Source of the DNA: Vescimonas fastidiosa
GTDB taxonomy: Bacteria > Bacillota > Clostridia > Oscillospirales > Oscillospiraceae
Reading direction: 5' to 3'
Assembly (NCBI RefSeq): GCF_018326305.1
Contig: NZ_AP023415.1
Span: forward strand, 1,426,001-1,490,000
Length of the DNA: 64,000 nucleotides
Below the pieces are notes generated by a model. That model was not told where the DNA came from and did not search any database. It worked only from the letters and a program-made list of their open reading frames with translations. Of this stretch, positions 25,510-38,845 are shown piece after piece; positions within the stretch are counted from its first letter, which is position 1, and each line of letters begins with the position of its first letter. The position numbers were made by a program, and so were the translations under genes.

Positions 25510-28155
25510 TTATCCTTTCGCTTCCAGCCAGGTTTTGCCGCTGTGTGCCTGGGCGGGCAGGGGCACGGACAGGTGCACCACGCCGCTCATTTCCTCCTCC
25601 AGCAGCCGCTCCACGGCCTCCTTTTCTCCCTCCGGGCACTCCACGATCAGCTCATCGTGGACCTGCATGATGAGCTTCGCCGCCAGGCCCTCCGCCTGCA
25701 GGCGCTGCTCCACCCGCACCATAGCCAGCTTCATAATATCCGCCGCCGTGCCCTGGATGGGCATATTCAGGGCCACCCGCTCCCCAAAGGAGCGCATGTT
25801 GAAATTGGAGCTTTTCAGCTCCGGCAGCGCCCGACGCCGATGCATGAGGGTCTCTACATAGCCCTTTTCCCGGGCCGTCTCCACCACCTGCTCCATATAG
25901 CGCTTCACGCCCCGGTAGGTGTCAAAATACCGCTCCATATACTCCTTGGCCTCGGCCACGGACACGCCGATGTCCTGGGCCAGGGAAAAGGCGGAGATGC
26001 CGTACACAATGCCGAAGTTCACCGCCTTGGCCGAGGAGCGCATCCGGCTCGTTACCTCCTCCGGGGCCACATGGAACACCTTGGCCGCCGTAAGGGTGTG
26101 GAAATCCTGGCCGGACAGGAACGCCTGCTGCATGGCCTCGTCCCCGGAAATGTGGGCCAGGAGCCGCAGCTCCACCTGGGAGTAGTCCGCATCCACCAGC
26201 ACATGGCCCGGGGCAGCCACGAACATACCCCGAATGCGGCTGCCCACCTCGGTGCGGGTGGGGATATTCTGCAGATTCGGCTCCGTGGAGGAGAGGCGGC
26301 CTGTGGCCGTCACCGTCATTTGGAAGCTGGTACGGATGCGGCCATCGGGCTCGATGACCTTCAGCAGGCCGTCGGCATAGGTGCTTTTCAGCTTGGCATA
26401 CTGGCGGTACTGCAGGACATCGGCCACAATGGGCGCCTGCCAGCGGAGCTTTTCCAGCACATCGGCGTTGGTGGACCAGCCGGTTTTGGTCTTTTTCCCA
26501 TGGGGCAGCTGCATTTTTTCAAACAGCACCGTGCCCAGCTGCTTGGGGGAGTTGATGTTGAAGGTCTCCCCGGCCTGGTCATAGATGCGCTGCTCCAGGT
26601 CCGTTATCTTCCCGGCCATGTCCCGGCCAAAAGCCGCCAGGGCCTTGCCGTCCACCAAAAAGCCCCGGCGCTCCATCCGGGCCAGCACGGCGCACAGGGG
26701 CAGCTCCACGGTCTCGTAGAGCTCCGTCATGTCCATCTCCCGCAGTCTCTTTTCCAGCACCGGATGCAACGCCGCCACCGCTGCGGTGTAGCTGAGCAGG
26801 GCCGCCTGGGCGGCAGCCCGATCCCCCAGGGGCGCGAAGGCGTCCGGCTCCAAATGGGCGGGTCCGGGCAGCTCCTCATTAAAATAGGTAACGAACAGGC
26901 GCGGGAGGTCGTAGCTCCCGGCAGTGGCGTCCGCCAGGTACGCAGCCAGCGCCGTGTCGAACACGAAGCCCTCCGTAGGCAGCGCCTGTACCAGGGCCGC
27001 CCCCATCAAATCCTTTATATTGTGGCCCACCTTGCGGATGTCGGCAGAGAACAGAGCCTTGAGCAAAGCGTGCCAGTCGCCGCCGTAGCGGTCGGCGTAC
27101 AGCTCCGCCGCCAGGCAGGTGTCCCCTTCCGTCTCACACTGCACTACCAGGGCCGACAGGTCTCCCAATCCGTACACCGTGACAGCTTTCGCCTGCCGCC
27201 ATAGCTGCAGCAGCTCCTCAGCCCGGGTCTGCTTCGTTACGATCTCCGCCGTGGCGGTGCAGTCCGGCTTTTCCTCCCGCTGCACGGTCCGCTTCAGGCC
27301 GTACTTTTCAATGAGCTTGGAAAACTCCAGCTTCAAAAACAGGTCATAAAGCTCCGGCTTAAAGGGCCGGCGCAGGTTGTCCTCCGGGGTGAAATCCAGG
27401 GGCACATCGGTGACGATGGTGGCCAGCCAGTAGCTGTGGCGGGCGCTCTCCTCCCCCTCGGTCAGCTTGCGGATGGCGGCGGGCTTGGCGTTTATATCCG
27501 GCAGGCGGCGATAAATCTCGTCGATGGAGCCATACGCCTGTACCAGAGCCATAGCGGTTTTCTCGCCCACGCCGGGGACCCCCGGGATATTGTCCGAGGT
27601 GTCGCCCATCAGGGCCTTCAGGTCGATCATGTGGATGGGGTCGAAGCCGTAGGCCTCCCGAAAGGTCTCGGGGGTCATGTCCTTGGTGGTGGTCTGCCCC
27701 ATGCGGGTAGACACCAGCTTCACCTTGGTGTGGTCGGTAATCAGCTGCAGGCTGTCCTTATCTCCGGTAACAGCCACGCAGTCCCAGCCTGCCCTCTCAC
27801 ACTTGCGGCTGATGGTGCCGATCAGATCATCCGCCTCCCAGCCCACCAGCTCATAGCGGGGAATATCCATGGCGTCCAGCACCTGCTTCAGCACCGGTAT
27901 CTGCATGGCCAGCTCCTCGGGCATGGCCCGGCGGGTGGCCTTGTAATTCTCGTCCGCCGTATGGCGAAAGGTAGGCTCCCGGCGGTCAAAGGTCACACAC
28001 AGGGCCTCCGGCTGTTCCTCGTCCAGCAGGCGCTGCATCGTGGTCACAAAGCCGTACACCGCATGGGTAAAAAGCCCGTCCCGGGTACTCAGAGGCCGGA
28101 TGCCGTAAAAGGAACGGTTGATGATGCTGTTTCCGTCAATAACCATCAGCTTCAT
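25510..28155 (-). CDS. polA: DNA polymerase I
   Basis: 881 residues. N-terminal 5'-nuclease (about 1-290, MLVIDGNS-type start, GWEADDLIGT, DTSDNIPGVPGVGEKTA), a middle 3'-5' exonuclease-like region (about 300-480) and the polymerase (about 490-881) with motif A DADYSQVELRLLA, motif B RSSAKAVNFGIVYG and motif C QVHDELIVE. The exonuclease region keeps GHNIKDL and FDTALAAYL but I see no DxE Exo I motif, so proofreading is probably lost, as in Bacillus Pol I. ATG 28155 was preferred to 28182 because GGAGGG lies 7 nt before it. Confidence 0.94.
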   Translation of the reverse strand: MKLMVIDGNSIINRSFYGIRPLSTRDGLFTHAVYGFVTTMQRLLDEEQPEALCVTFDRREPTFRHTADENYKATRRAMPEELAMQIPVLKQVLDAMDIPRYELVGWEADDLIGTISRKCERAGWDCVAVTGDKDSLQLITDHTKVKLVSTRMGQTTTKDMTPETFREAYGFDPIHMIDLKALMGDTSDNIPGVPGVGEKTAMALVQAYGSIDEIYRRLPDINAKPAAIRKLTEGEESARHSYWLATIVTDVPLDFTPEDNLRRPFKPELYDLFLKLEFSKLIEKYGLKRTVQREEKPDCTATAEIVTKQTRAEELLQLWRQAKAVTVYGLGDLSALVVQCETEGDTCLAAELYADRYGGDWHALLKALFSADIRKVGHNIKDLMGAALVQALPTEGFVFDTALAAYLADATAGSYDLPRLFVTYFNEELPGPAHLEPDAFAPLGDRAAAQAALLSYTAAVAALHPVLEKRLREMDMTELYETVELPLCAVLARMERRGFLVDGKALAAFGRDMAGKITDLEQRIYDQAGETFNINSPKQLGTVLFEKMQLPHGKKTKTGWSTNADVLEKLRWQAPIVADVLQYRQYAKLKSTYADGLLKVIEPDGRIRTSFQMTVTATGRLSSTEPNLQNIPTRTEVGSRIRGMFVAAPGHVLVDADYSQVELRLLAHISGDEAMQQAFLSGQDFHTLTAAKVFHVAPEEVTSRMRSSAKAVNFGIVYGISAFSLAQDIGVSVAEAKEYMERYFDTYRGVKRYMEQVVETAREKGYVETLMHRRRALPELKSSNFNMRSFGERVALNMPIQGTAADIMKLAMVRVEQRLQAEGLAAKLIMQVHDELIVECPEGEKEAVERLLEEEMSGVVHLSVPLPAQAHSGKTWLEAKG

Positions 28156-28256
28156 GGGAAAGCCCTCCGTGAAAAAATCCATGTACCGTAATCATGTGCC
28201 GTTTTCTCGACAGTCTCAATTATACGCCATTTTCCCGCTTAAAACAACTAAAACTC

Positions 28257-28284
28257 TTGACACCGGGCCGTTTTGTGTTACACT
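28257..28284 (+). promoter_or_regulatory. Promoter of the AEC transporter gene
   Basis: TTGACA (28257-28262), 16-nt spacer, TACACT (28279-28284), 32 nt before the TTG start. A short fragment matching the left end of the four-hairpin element (TCGACAGTCTCAA) lies at about 28207-28219. Confidence 0.7.
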
Positions 28285-28315
28285 TTCTCTTGTTGGCTCG
28301 AAGGGAGGGCTTTTT

Positions 28316-29239
28316 TTGCTGGAATCAATTTGGACTGTGGGCGAGCAGGTTCTCATATTATTCATACTGTCCGGCGTCGGTTTCGTGCTGGGCAAGGCGA
28401 AAATGATCGGCGACAAGTTTAGCCGGGATGCCAGCCAGCTGGTGATGTATGTGGTGTCCCCGTGCATGATGGTGGTGGCCTTTCAGCGCAGCTTTGAAAA
28501 GGATGTGTTTCATAATTTTTGCATGGCTCTTTTGCTGTCGCTGCTGATCCATCTGCTGAGCATCACCGTAGCCCAGCTTTTCCTGCGGAAGAAAACCGAA
28601 CGGGCCGCCGCCCTGCGCTTCAGCGTAGTTCTCTCCAACAGCGGCTTTATGGGCTACCCCTTGCAGACGGCTCTCCTGGGCACCATCGGTATTTTCTACG
28701 GCTCCGCCTATGTCACCGTGTTCACGGTCTGCTCCTGGACCTATGGCCTGATGCAGATGTCCGGGGGTCGGGTAAAGGCATCGGCCAAGACCCTTTTGCT
28801 CAATCCCGGCGTCATCAGCGTAGTGGTGGCTATGGTACTGTACTTCGGCAGCATCTCCCTGCCCGAGGTGATCCTGGCCCCTGTAAACTATCTGGCCCAG
28901 CTGAATACGCCCCTGCCTATGGTCATTGTAGGCTACCAGCTTTCCCAGGCCAAGCTCCTCTCGGCCCTCCGGGGGCGGGACATTTGGGTGGCCATCTTCC
29001 TGCGGCTCATTGCCATGCCGCTAATGTCCCTGGGCCTGTGTCTGTCGCTTCACGCCGATCATGCGGTTTCCGTGGCCGTGCTGTGCGCGGCGGCAGCTCC
29101 CTGCGCTGCCCTGCTGAGCATCTTTGCCACCCGCTATGAGGGGGACAAGTCCCTGGCCTCCAGCCTGGTGGCCCTGGAGACTCTGCTCAGTGCCCTGACC
29201 ATGCCGGTGATGGTCGGCCTGGCGGTGGCGTTTTTGTGA
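28316..29239 (+). CDS. AEC-family (auxin efflux carrier-like) transporter
   Basis: 307 residues with about ten membrane segments: VGEQVLILFILSGVGFVLGK at the start, NSGFMGYPL in the first half and LLNPGVISVVVAMVLYF in the second half are AEC hallmarks. I place the start at TTG 28316, since GGGAGGG (28303-28309) is 6 nt upstream and no ATG or GTG is better placed; upstream frame residues overlap the promoter. It probably carries an organic anion or similar; substrate unknown. Divergent from polA. Confidence 0.85.
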   Translation: MLESIWTVGEQVLILFILSGVGFVLGKAKMIGDKFSRDASQLVMYVVSPCMMVVAFQRSFEKDVFHNFCMALLLSLLIHLLSITVAQLFLRKKTERAAALRFSVVLSNSGFMGYPLQTALLGTIGIFYGSAYVTVFTVCSWTYGLMQMSGGRVKASAKTLLLNPGVISVVVAMVLYFGSISLPEVILAPVNYLAQLNTPLPMVIVGYQLSQAKLLSALRGRDIWVAIFLRLIAMPLMSLGLCLSLHADHAVSVAVLCAAAAPCAALLSIFATRYEGDKSLASSLVALETLLSALTMPVMVGLAVAFL

Positions 29240-29270
29240 TAAAATTTGTTTCCAATTTAATTTCTGTCAA

Positions 29271-29307
29271 AAACAGCCCTGCGACTGATAATGTCGCAGG
29301 GCTGTTT
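29271..29307 (+). terminator. Terminator of the AEC transporter gene
   Basis: Perfect 15-bp stem AAACAGCCCTGCGAC / GTCGCAGGGCTGTTT with 7-nt loop. Confidence 0.85.
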
Positions 29308-29335
29308 AATTGCATTTCATTATTACGGTATATAA

Positions 29336-29557
29336 CATGAGAGTTCAAAGGACCCGGATATTTTTCTTCTGGCGGCAAAGGAGTGCGGTGTGAAGCCGGA
29401 ACTATTCGATGATTCCCTGGACGCCTGTCGGGGCGCCAAAGCTGCCGGTATGCACGCAATCGGCGTGTACGATCCGTATTTTGATGTATCAGAAGTCGAA
29501 ATGCGTAAGCTCTGTGACAGGTATATACACAGCTTCACAGAATTGGTGGAGGCGTAA
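29336..29557 (+). pseudogene. C-terminal remnant of a HAD-superfamily hydrolase
   Basis: After an in-frame stop at 29333-29335 the frame reads SSKDPDIFLLAAKECGVKPE, LFDDSLDACRGAKAAGMHA and IGVYDPYFD...FTELVEA, ending in TAA at 29557. This matches the last third of beta-phosphoglucomutase-like HAD proteins (KxxPDIF and the DDS metal motif). The N-terminal nucleophile DxD, cap domain, start codon and ribosome binding site are all missing. It is a decayed gene fragment between the AEC terminator and the rrn operon. Confidence 0.75.
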
Positions 29558-29620
29558 GTGCAGTCATATTTATATGGGAAGGACGGCAGACCTGCGGGCC
29601 CGCCGTCCTGCTCTTTATAG

Positions 29621-29653
29621 GAAAAAGAAAAGACACCCTGTTGGGTGCCTTCT
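29621..29653 (-). terminator. rrn operon terminator
   Basis: Minus-strand hairpin around GGCACCC AACA GGGTGTC flanked by AGAA/TTCT and ending in TTTTT, just after the 5S gene. A further GC hairpin, GGACGGC / GCCGTCC, lies at about 29580-29607. Confidence 0.7.
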
Positions 29654-29658
29654 CTGTG

Positions 29659-29772
<114 letters not shown>

Positions 29773-29850
29773 TATGAAGTTTATTGCACCTTCAAAACCG
29801 AACAATGTATTATCGAGAATCAGGAAGGCTTATTGCCTGCATAAATTGTA

Positions 29851-32692
<2,842 letters not shown>

Positions 32693-32958
32693 TATTAGAG
32701 ATATGGTTCTCTATAGTTGAATTATGCAGGCAATCACAGATTACGCAAAATTGTTATTGTTACCCTCATCTTTCCAGATGTTGTCCACAATTAAAATCAA
32801 CTTACTTTCTTTCAAGTCTCCTTGAAAGACCTCTCTGTTGCCTTGCTTTCATCACTTTAATACATTGTTCAGTTTTCAAGGTGCAATCTCCAGCCTTTGT
32901 TAAGGCCAGAAATAAGTACTCAATTTCTTTGAATACTTATTTCCGAGCTTACTCAGAT

Positions 32959-33035
32959 TGGTGGGCCCGAGTGGGCTCGAACCACCGACCTTACGATTAT
33001 CAGTCGTACGCTCTAGCCAGCTGAGCTACGGGCCC
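32959..33035 (-). tRNA. tRNA-Ile (GAT)
   Basis: 77 nt with encoded CCA in the 16S-23S spacer. Acceptor GGGCCCG, anticodon loop CTGATAA (GAT). Confidence 0.96.
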
Positions 33036-33047
33036 ATATTTCCTTTT

Positions 33048-33123
33048 TGGTGGAGATAGTCGGGATCGAACCGGCGACCTCCTGCTTGCAAGGCAGGCGC
33101 TCTCCCAGCTGAGCTATATCCCC
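33048..33123 (-). tRNA. tRNA-Ala (TGC)
   Basis: 76 nt with encoded CCA, anticodon loop CTTGCAA (TGC). It precedes tRNA-Ile in transcription order, the reverse of the common Ile-Ala order. Confidence 0.96.
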
Positions 33124-33235
33124 GTCCTATCTTCAAGGGTGTGTGCCCTCTAAATTAAACAACGACAAAACGAAATCTTAAACGGTCTGACCAGGATGTT
33201 ACAAGTCAAGCTCTTGGCCTGCTTGAGGTCTCCTT

Positions 33236-34766
<1,531 letters not shown>

Positions 34767-34978
34767 AATGGTATCTAAACAACTCTATCGAGCTGCTCAA
34801 ATCTTTACAGAGCTATTTGTCATAGCTTCAAAAAACTTTTTATACTTAGTTCCGCGGGTAATTGACTCAACCCCGCTTTCCCAAGTTTTAGTCGCACTTT
34901 TCAGTGCTCCCGTCTGGTGCTTTTCGTTTCGTTCGTTGTTTAATTTACAAGGTACACGCCCCGTGCGGAACATTTGTT

Positions 34979-35007
34979 ATTATACTGCGTTATGCCAGCT
35001 ATGTCAA
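34979..35007 (-). promoter_or_regulatory. Consensus rrn promoter
   Basis: Minus strand: TTGACA (35007-35002), 17-nt spacer, TATAAT (34984-34979), a perfect sigma-A promoter preceded by an A/T-rich UP-like stretch. The leader to 16S (34767-34970) contains no gene. 35010-35230 is AT-rich and also without a gene. Confidence 0.92.
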
Positions 35008-35233
35008 GCACTAATTTCAACTTTTTTCAAGTTTTTTCTGCGCTCTCCTGCCGGCCTAACCAGCCGCCGCCTCTCGACGACTTTGCTACTTTACCACACC
35101 TCCGCCCTCCTGTCAACCCTTATTTTTACTTTTTTTAATTTCTGTCTTCACTTACGCTAATGTCACCTCCCCGGTCTTTCCTTTTTTCGGAAAGTGTGCT
35201 ATGATAGCGGCGTATTGAAACCGCATTTTTTCA

Positions 35234-35261
35234 TTGACAGCCCGGATATGATACCTATTTA
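35234..35261 (+). promoter_or_regulatory. Promoter of the FHA-SEDS/PBP pair
   Basis: TTGACA (35234-35239) with a weak -10 (TATTTA, 35256-35261) after 16 nt. Confidence 0.5.
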
Positions 35262-35282
35262 ATGTGTGATTGCGAGGTTTTT

Positions 35283-37097
35283 ATGGCTGCATTTCTTTCA
35301 AACATGAGCGCCGCCCTGCCTGCGGCGCTTTGGGCGGGCCGGGTGCTGCTGCTTTTGGCAGCGGTGTGGGTGCTGCTGCGCTGCGGCCTGTCCCTGTTCG
35401 GCCAGAGGGAGGAGCCGGAGGTCTGGGGCTTTATCAGCCTCTCCAACGGCGCCCGGTACGACCTGACCCACTGGGAAAACATGATCGGCCGGATGCGCAG
35501 CGCCGATGTGCGGGTGAACTTTCCGTCGGTGTCCCGGTGTCATGCCGCTCTGTGCCGAAATGACCAGGGCCAATGGACGGTGTACCCGGTGAACCACAGC
35601 AGCGGTGTCCTGCTCAACGGTGAGCGCAAGCTGGAGAGCGCACCGGTGAAAGCCGGGGACTGCATCGCCGTGGGCGGAGTGGAGCTGTACTTCTTTCCCT
35701 CCACGGAAACGGATGAGGCTAAGGTGGCCCGTCGCCGGGCCCGGGAGCAAGAGCGACGCCGCCTCTCCCCGGTGGGGACGCTGCTGACGCTGAACCTGTT
35801 CCAGGTGCTGCTGTTTTTGCAGGTATTCTTCACCGCCCAGCCGGAAAACCGCCTGTCCGTAGCCCTGACCTTTGGGGCCCTGGCCGCCTTGGCCTGGGGG
35901 CTGTATGGGCTCTACCGGGCAGCCCAGCGCACAGCCTACGAGCTGGAGACGCTGGTGTTCCTGCTCATTAGCATAGGTGCGGCGGTAACGGCGGCCTACG
36001 ACCCCGATTCCCTATTGAAGCTGGTGTGTACGGTGGTCATAGGCATGGTGCTGTTTCTGCTCATGAGCGGCGTACTGCGAAGCCTGCATATGTCCATCCG
36101 GGCCCGGTGGCCGGTGGCCGTTGCCGCCGGGGTCCTGCTGGCCTTCAATGTGGTGCTGGGCGAGCGAATCTTCGGTGCGAAAAACTGGATCTCCATCGGC
36201 CCCCTCTCCTTCCAGCCCTCAGAGCTGGTGAAGATCGCCTTCGTTTTGGTAGGCGCAGCCACCCTGGACCGCCTGTTTGCCAAGCGAAACCTGATTTTCA
36301 CCATTTTGTTTTCCGCCTACTGTGTGGGGTGTCTGGCGCTGATGAGCGACTTTGGCACGGCGCTGATCTTTTTCGTGGCCTTTTTGTGTATCGCCTTTCT
36401 GCGCACCGGAGATCTGCCGTCCATTGCCATGATGGTGGCGGCGGCGGCTTTCGGCTGCGGCATCATCCTGCGCTTTAAGCCCTACATCGCAGACCGCTTC
36501 GCCGCCTGGGGACATGTGTGGGACTACGCCCAGGACATGGGCTACCAGCAAACCCGCACTATGAGCGCCATGGCCTCGGGAGGACTGTTCGGCGTGGGGC
36601 CGGAGGCAGGCTGGCTCAAATATGTGGGGGCGGCCAACACGGATCTGGTATTCGGCGTAGTGGGCGAGGAATTCGGCTTCCTGCTGGCTCTTTGCTGTGT
36701 AGCCGCAATGGTTCTGCCCATTGTGTTCACCCTCCGCTGCGCCGCTGTGGCCCGCTCCTCCTTTTACACCATTCTCTCCTGTGCCACCGCCGCTATGCTG
36801 GTGTGCCAGATGGCGCTGAATGTGCTGGGAGCGGTAGATCTTCTGCCGCTGACCGGCGTTACCTTCCCCTTTGTATCCATAGGCGGGTCCAGCATGATCT
36901 CCTGCTGGGGGCTCATGGCTTATCTCAAGGCCGCCGACACCCGGCAAAACGCCAGCTTCGCCCTGCGTGCGCCGAAGCTGGCGCCGGAGAAAAAGGCCCC
37001 GGTGCCCAAGCCCAAGGCCCCATCCCGGGATGGCTTCTTCGCCGACCGGCCCGACATCCCCGTGGATGATATCTTCGGAAAGGAGGACCGCAAATGA
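35283..37097 (+). CDS. FHA domain fused to FtsW/RodA/SpoVE-family (SEDS) protein
   Basis: 604 residues. After an N-terminal membrane helix (about 16-40) comes an FHA phosphothreonine-binding domain (IGRMRSADV at 68-76, SVSRCHAAL at 82-90). A polytopic SEDS glycosyltransferase domain with about ten helices follows, with GAKNWISIGPLSFQPSELVKI and DFGTALIFF, and a Pro/Lys-rich tail. It should polymerise peptidoglycan together with the penicillin-binding protein encoded next (4-nt overlap). The FHA domain suggests control by a Ser/Thr kinase. GAGG lies 6 nt before ATG 35283; ATG 35262 is an alternative. Confidence 0.88.
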   Translation: MAAFLSNMSAALPAALWAGRVLLLLAAVWVLLRCGLSLFGQREEPEVWGFISLSNGARYDLTHWENMIGRMRSADVRVNFPSVSRCHAALCRNDQGQWTVYPVNHSSGVLLNGERKLESAPVKAGDCIAVGGVELYFFPSTETDEAKVARRRAREQERRRLSPVGTLLTLNLFQVLLFLQVFFTAQPENRLSVALTFGALAALAWGLYGLYRAAQRTAYELETLVFLLISIGAAVTAAYDPDSLLKLVCTVVIGMVLFLLMSGVLRSLHMSIRARWPVAVAAGVLLAFNVVLGERIFGAKNWISIGPLSFQPSELVKIAFVLVGAATLDRLFAKRNLIFTILFSAYCVGCLALMSDFGTALIFFVAFLCIAFLRTGDLPSIAMMVAAAAFGCGIILRFKPYIADRFAAWGHVWDYAQDMGYQQTRTMSAMASGGLFGVGPEAGWLKYVGAANTDLVFGVVGEEFGFLLALCCVAAMVLPIVFTLRCAAVARSSFYTILSCATAAMLVCQMALNVLGAVDLLPLTGVTFPFVSIGGSSMISCWGLMAYLKAADTRQNASFALRAPKLAPEKKAPVPKPKAPSRDGFFADRPDIPVDDIFGKEDRK

Positions 37098-38443
37098 AAC
37101 AGGTCAAGCAGCGCACACTCCTTATTTATATATTGCTCCTGCTGTTTTTGGCGGGGCTGGTCCTTTACAGCGTCCGTTATGCGGTCCTGTCCGGCCGCTG
37201 GGCCTCCTTCCCGGGCAATGCCGGAGCCTTTGACGACGGCGTGCCCGTTTTGGGTCAAATCGTTGACCGCAACGGTGAAATTTTGTTCGACGCCGCCACC
37301 GGGTCTTACAGCGACGACGGCACCCTTCGCCGGGCCACCCTCCACGCCGTAGGCGACACCGCCAGGAACATCTCCACCTCCGCCCTGCAAAACTTTGAAA
37401 AGCAGCTCCTGAACTACAACCCGGTCACCGGCATCAACGGTGGCGGCGGGCGGGTATACCTGACCCTGGACAGCCGCCTGCAAACGGCAGCCTATGAGGC
37501 CCTGGACGGTGCCAAGGGCACCATCGGCGTATACAATTATCAGACCGGAGAGATCCTCTGCATGGTCTCCACACCCGCCTTCGACCCCGCCGATCCCCCG
37601 GAAATTGCGGACGGCGACAGCCGCTACGACGGTGTGTACCTGAATCGTTTTCTCTCCTCCACCTTCACCCCGGGGTCTGTTTTCAAGGTTGTCACCGCAG
37701 CCGCCGCCCTGGAAAAGCTGGAGGGCGTGACAGACCGCACCTTCCGCTGCACCGGCAGCGTGGACATCGACGGCGATACCATCACCTGTCCCTATGTCCA
37801 CGGGACCATGGATTTTTACGAGGCCATGGCCAACTCCTGCAACTGCGTTTTCGCGCAGCTGGCCGTGGAGCTGGGCGGTGAGACCATGGAGCAGTACGCC
37901 CGGGCCGCCGGGCTTCTGGAGGGGCACACCGTCAGCGGCATTGCCACCGCCGCCGGAGCCTATGCCGTCTCCACTGCCAACAGCGAGGTGGGCTGGTCCG
38001 GCGTGGGCCAGTACGAGGACCTGGTGAATCCCTGCACCCTGATGACCATGATGGGCGCCATCGCCGGCCGGGGCAGCGCCCGGGAGCCGTATCTGCTGGA
38101 AAAAGTCACCTCCCTGGGCACCGATCTCACCCATGCCACCGGCTCCGCCGGAAAAATGCAGCTCTGGACCCGGGACACCTGCGACACCCTGGCCCAAATG
38201 CTGCGCAACAATGTGACGGAGACCTACGGCCAGAGCCGCTTTGACGATTTGCCCGTGTGCGCCAAGTCCGGCACCGCCGAGGTGGGCCAGGGCAAAGCGC
38301 CCCACAGCTGGTTTGCGGGCTTTGTGGACAGTGACACGCTGCCCCTGGCCTTCGTGGCGCTGGTGGAAAACGGCGGCGGCGGCAGCGCCGTAGCCGGAAG
38401 CGCCGCCGCCCAGGTCCTGCGCACCGCCGCGGAGATATTGTAA
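37094..38443 (+). CDS. Class B penicillin-binding protein (transpeptidase)
   Basis: 449 residues: an N-terminal membrane anchor (10-30), then a transpeptidase domain with S195-VFK198 (SxxK), S248-C-N250 (SxN) and K391-SGT. The pedestal region is short, like the PbpA group paired with RodA/FtsW-like proteins. It cross-links the glycan made by the upstream SEDS protein; the start lies in the end of that gene. AAAGGAGG precedes the ATG. Confidence 0.92.
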   Translation: MKQVKQRTLLIYILLLLFLAGLVLYSVRYAVLSGRWASFPGNAGAFDDGVPVLGQIVDRNGEILFDAATGSYSDDGTLRRATLHAVGDTARNISTSALQNFEKQLLNYNPVTGINGGGGRVYLTLDSRLQTAAYEALDGAKGTIGVYNYQTGEILCMVSTPAFDPADPPEIADGDSRYDGVYLNRFLSSTFTPGSVFKVVTAAAALEKLEGVTDRTFRCTGSVDIDGDTITCPYVHGTMDFYEAMANSCNCVFAQLAVELGGETMEQYARAAGLLEGHTVSGIATAAGAYAVSTANSEVGWSGVGQYEDLVNPCTLMTMMGAIAGRGSAREPYLLEKVTSLGTDLTHATGSAGKMQLWTRDTCDTLAQMLRNNVTETYGQSRFDDLPVCAKSGTAEVGQGKAPHSWFAGFVDSDTLPLAFVALVENGGGGSAVAGSAAAQVLRTAAEIL

Positions 38444-38475
38444 GCCCCCGGGCTTATATCGCATTTCTTGCGATG

Positions 38476-38512
38476 TGTCATTGCGAGGGCGCAAAGCGCC
38501 CGTGCCAATCCG
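38476..38512. repeat. REP-like unit, minus orientation
   Basis: TGTCATTGCGAGG ... GCGCAAAGCGC ... TGCCAATCCG, the reverse form of the CGGATTGCC ... CGCAATGACA family. Confidence 0.7.
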
Positions 38513-38575
38513 TAATCCCAGCGTGGGCACCCCTTCCGGTGCTTCGCGCCATCCCCTCTTCCCGCTTTTCTCCAT

Positions 38576-38837
38576 AAAAAAACGGCCCCACGGGGCCGTT
38601 TTTTTGAGACTGTCGAAAAAACCTCCGGGTTTTTCCGACAAAAAGCTTGCGGTCTGCTGCGCGCATAATTTGTCCGTCACAGACGGACAAATTCCACACT
38701 GGCAGCCCGAGCTGTATTTTCTCTCACGCACATGTCGCGAGAGAAAATGATTTTATTTCTTTGCCGCCTGCGGGCGGCAAACTCTGCGAGGCTTTTTTGA
38801 CACACTGAAAAAACGGCCCCGCGGGGCCGTTTTTTTG
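38576..38837. repeat. Four-hairpin element, copy 2, between duplicated terminators
   Basis: The element is 38605-38807 and is nearly identical to copy 1 (13325-13527). On the left is terminator AAACGGCCCC A CGGGGCCGTTT (38576-38606); on the right almost the same hairpin with a G in place of A (38808-38837). The left one ends the PBP gene and the right one ends the minus-strand DUF4430 gene. The loop of stem 2 reads ACA here and TGT in copy 1, so the whole hairpin is inverted between the copies. Confidence 0.85.
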
Positions 38838-38845
38838 CCATACTT

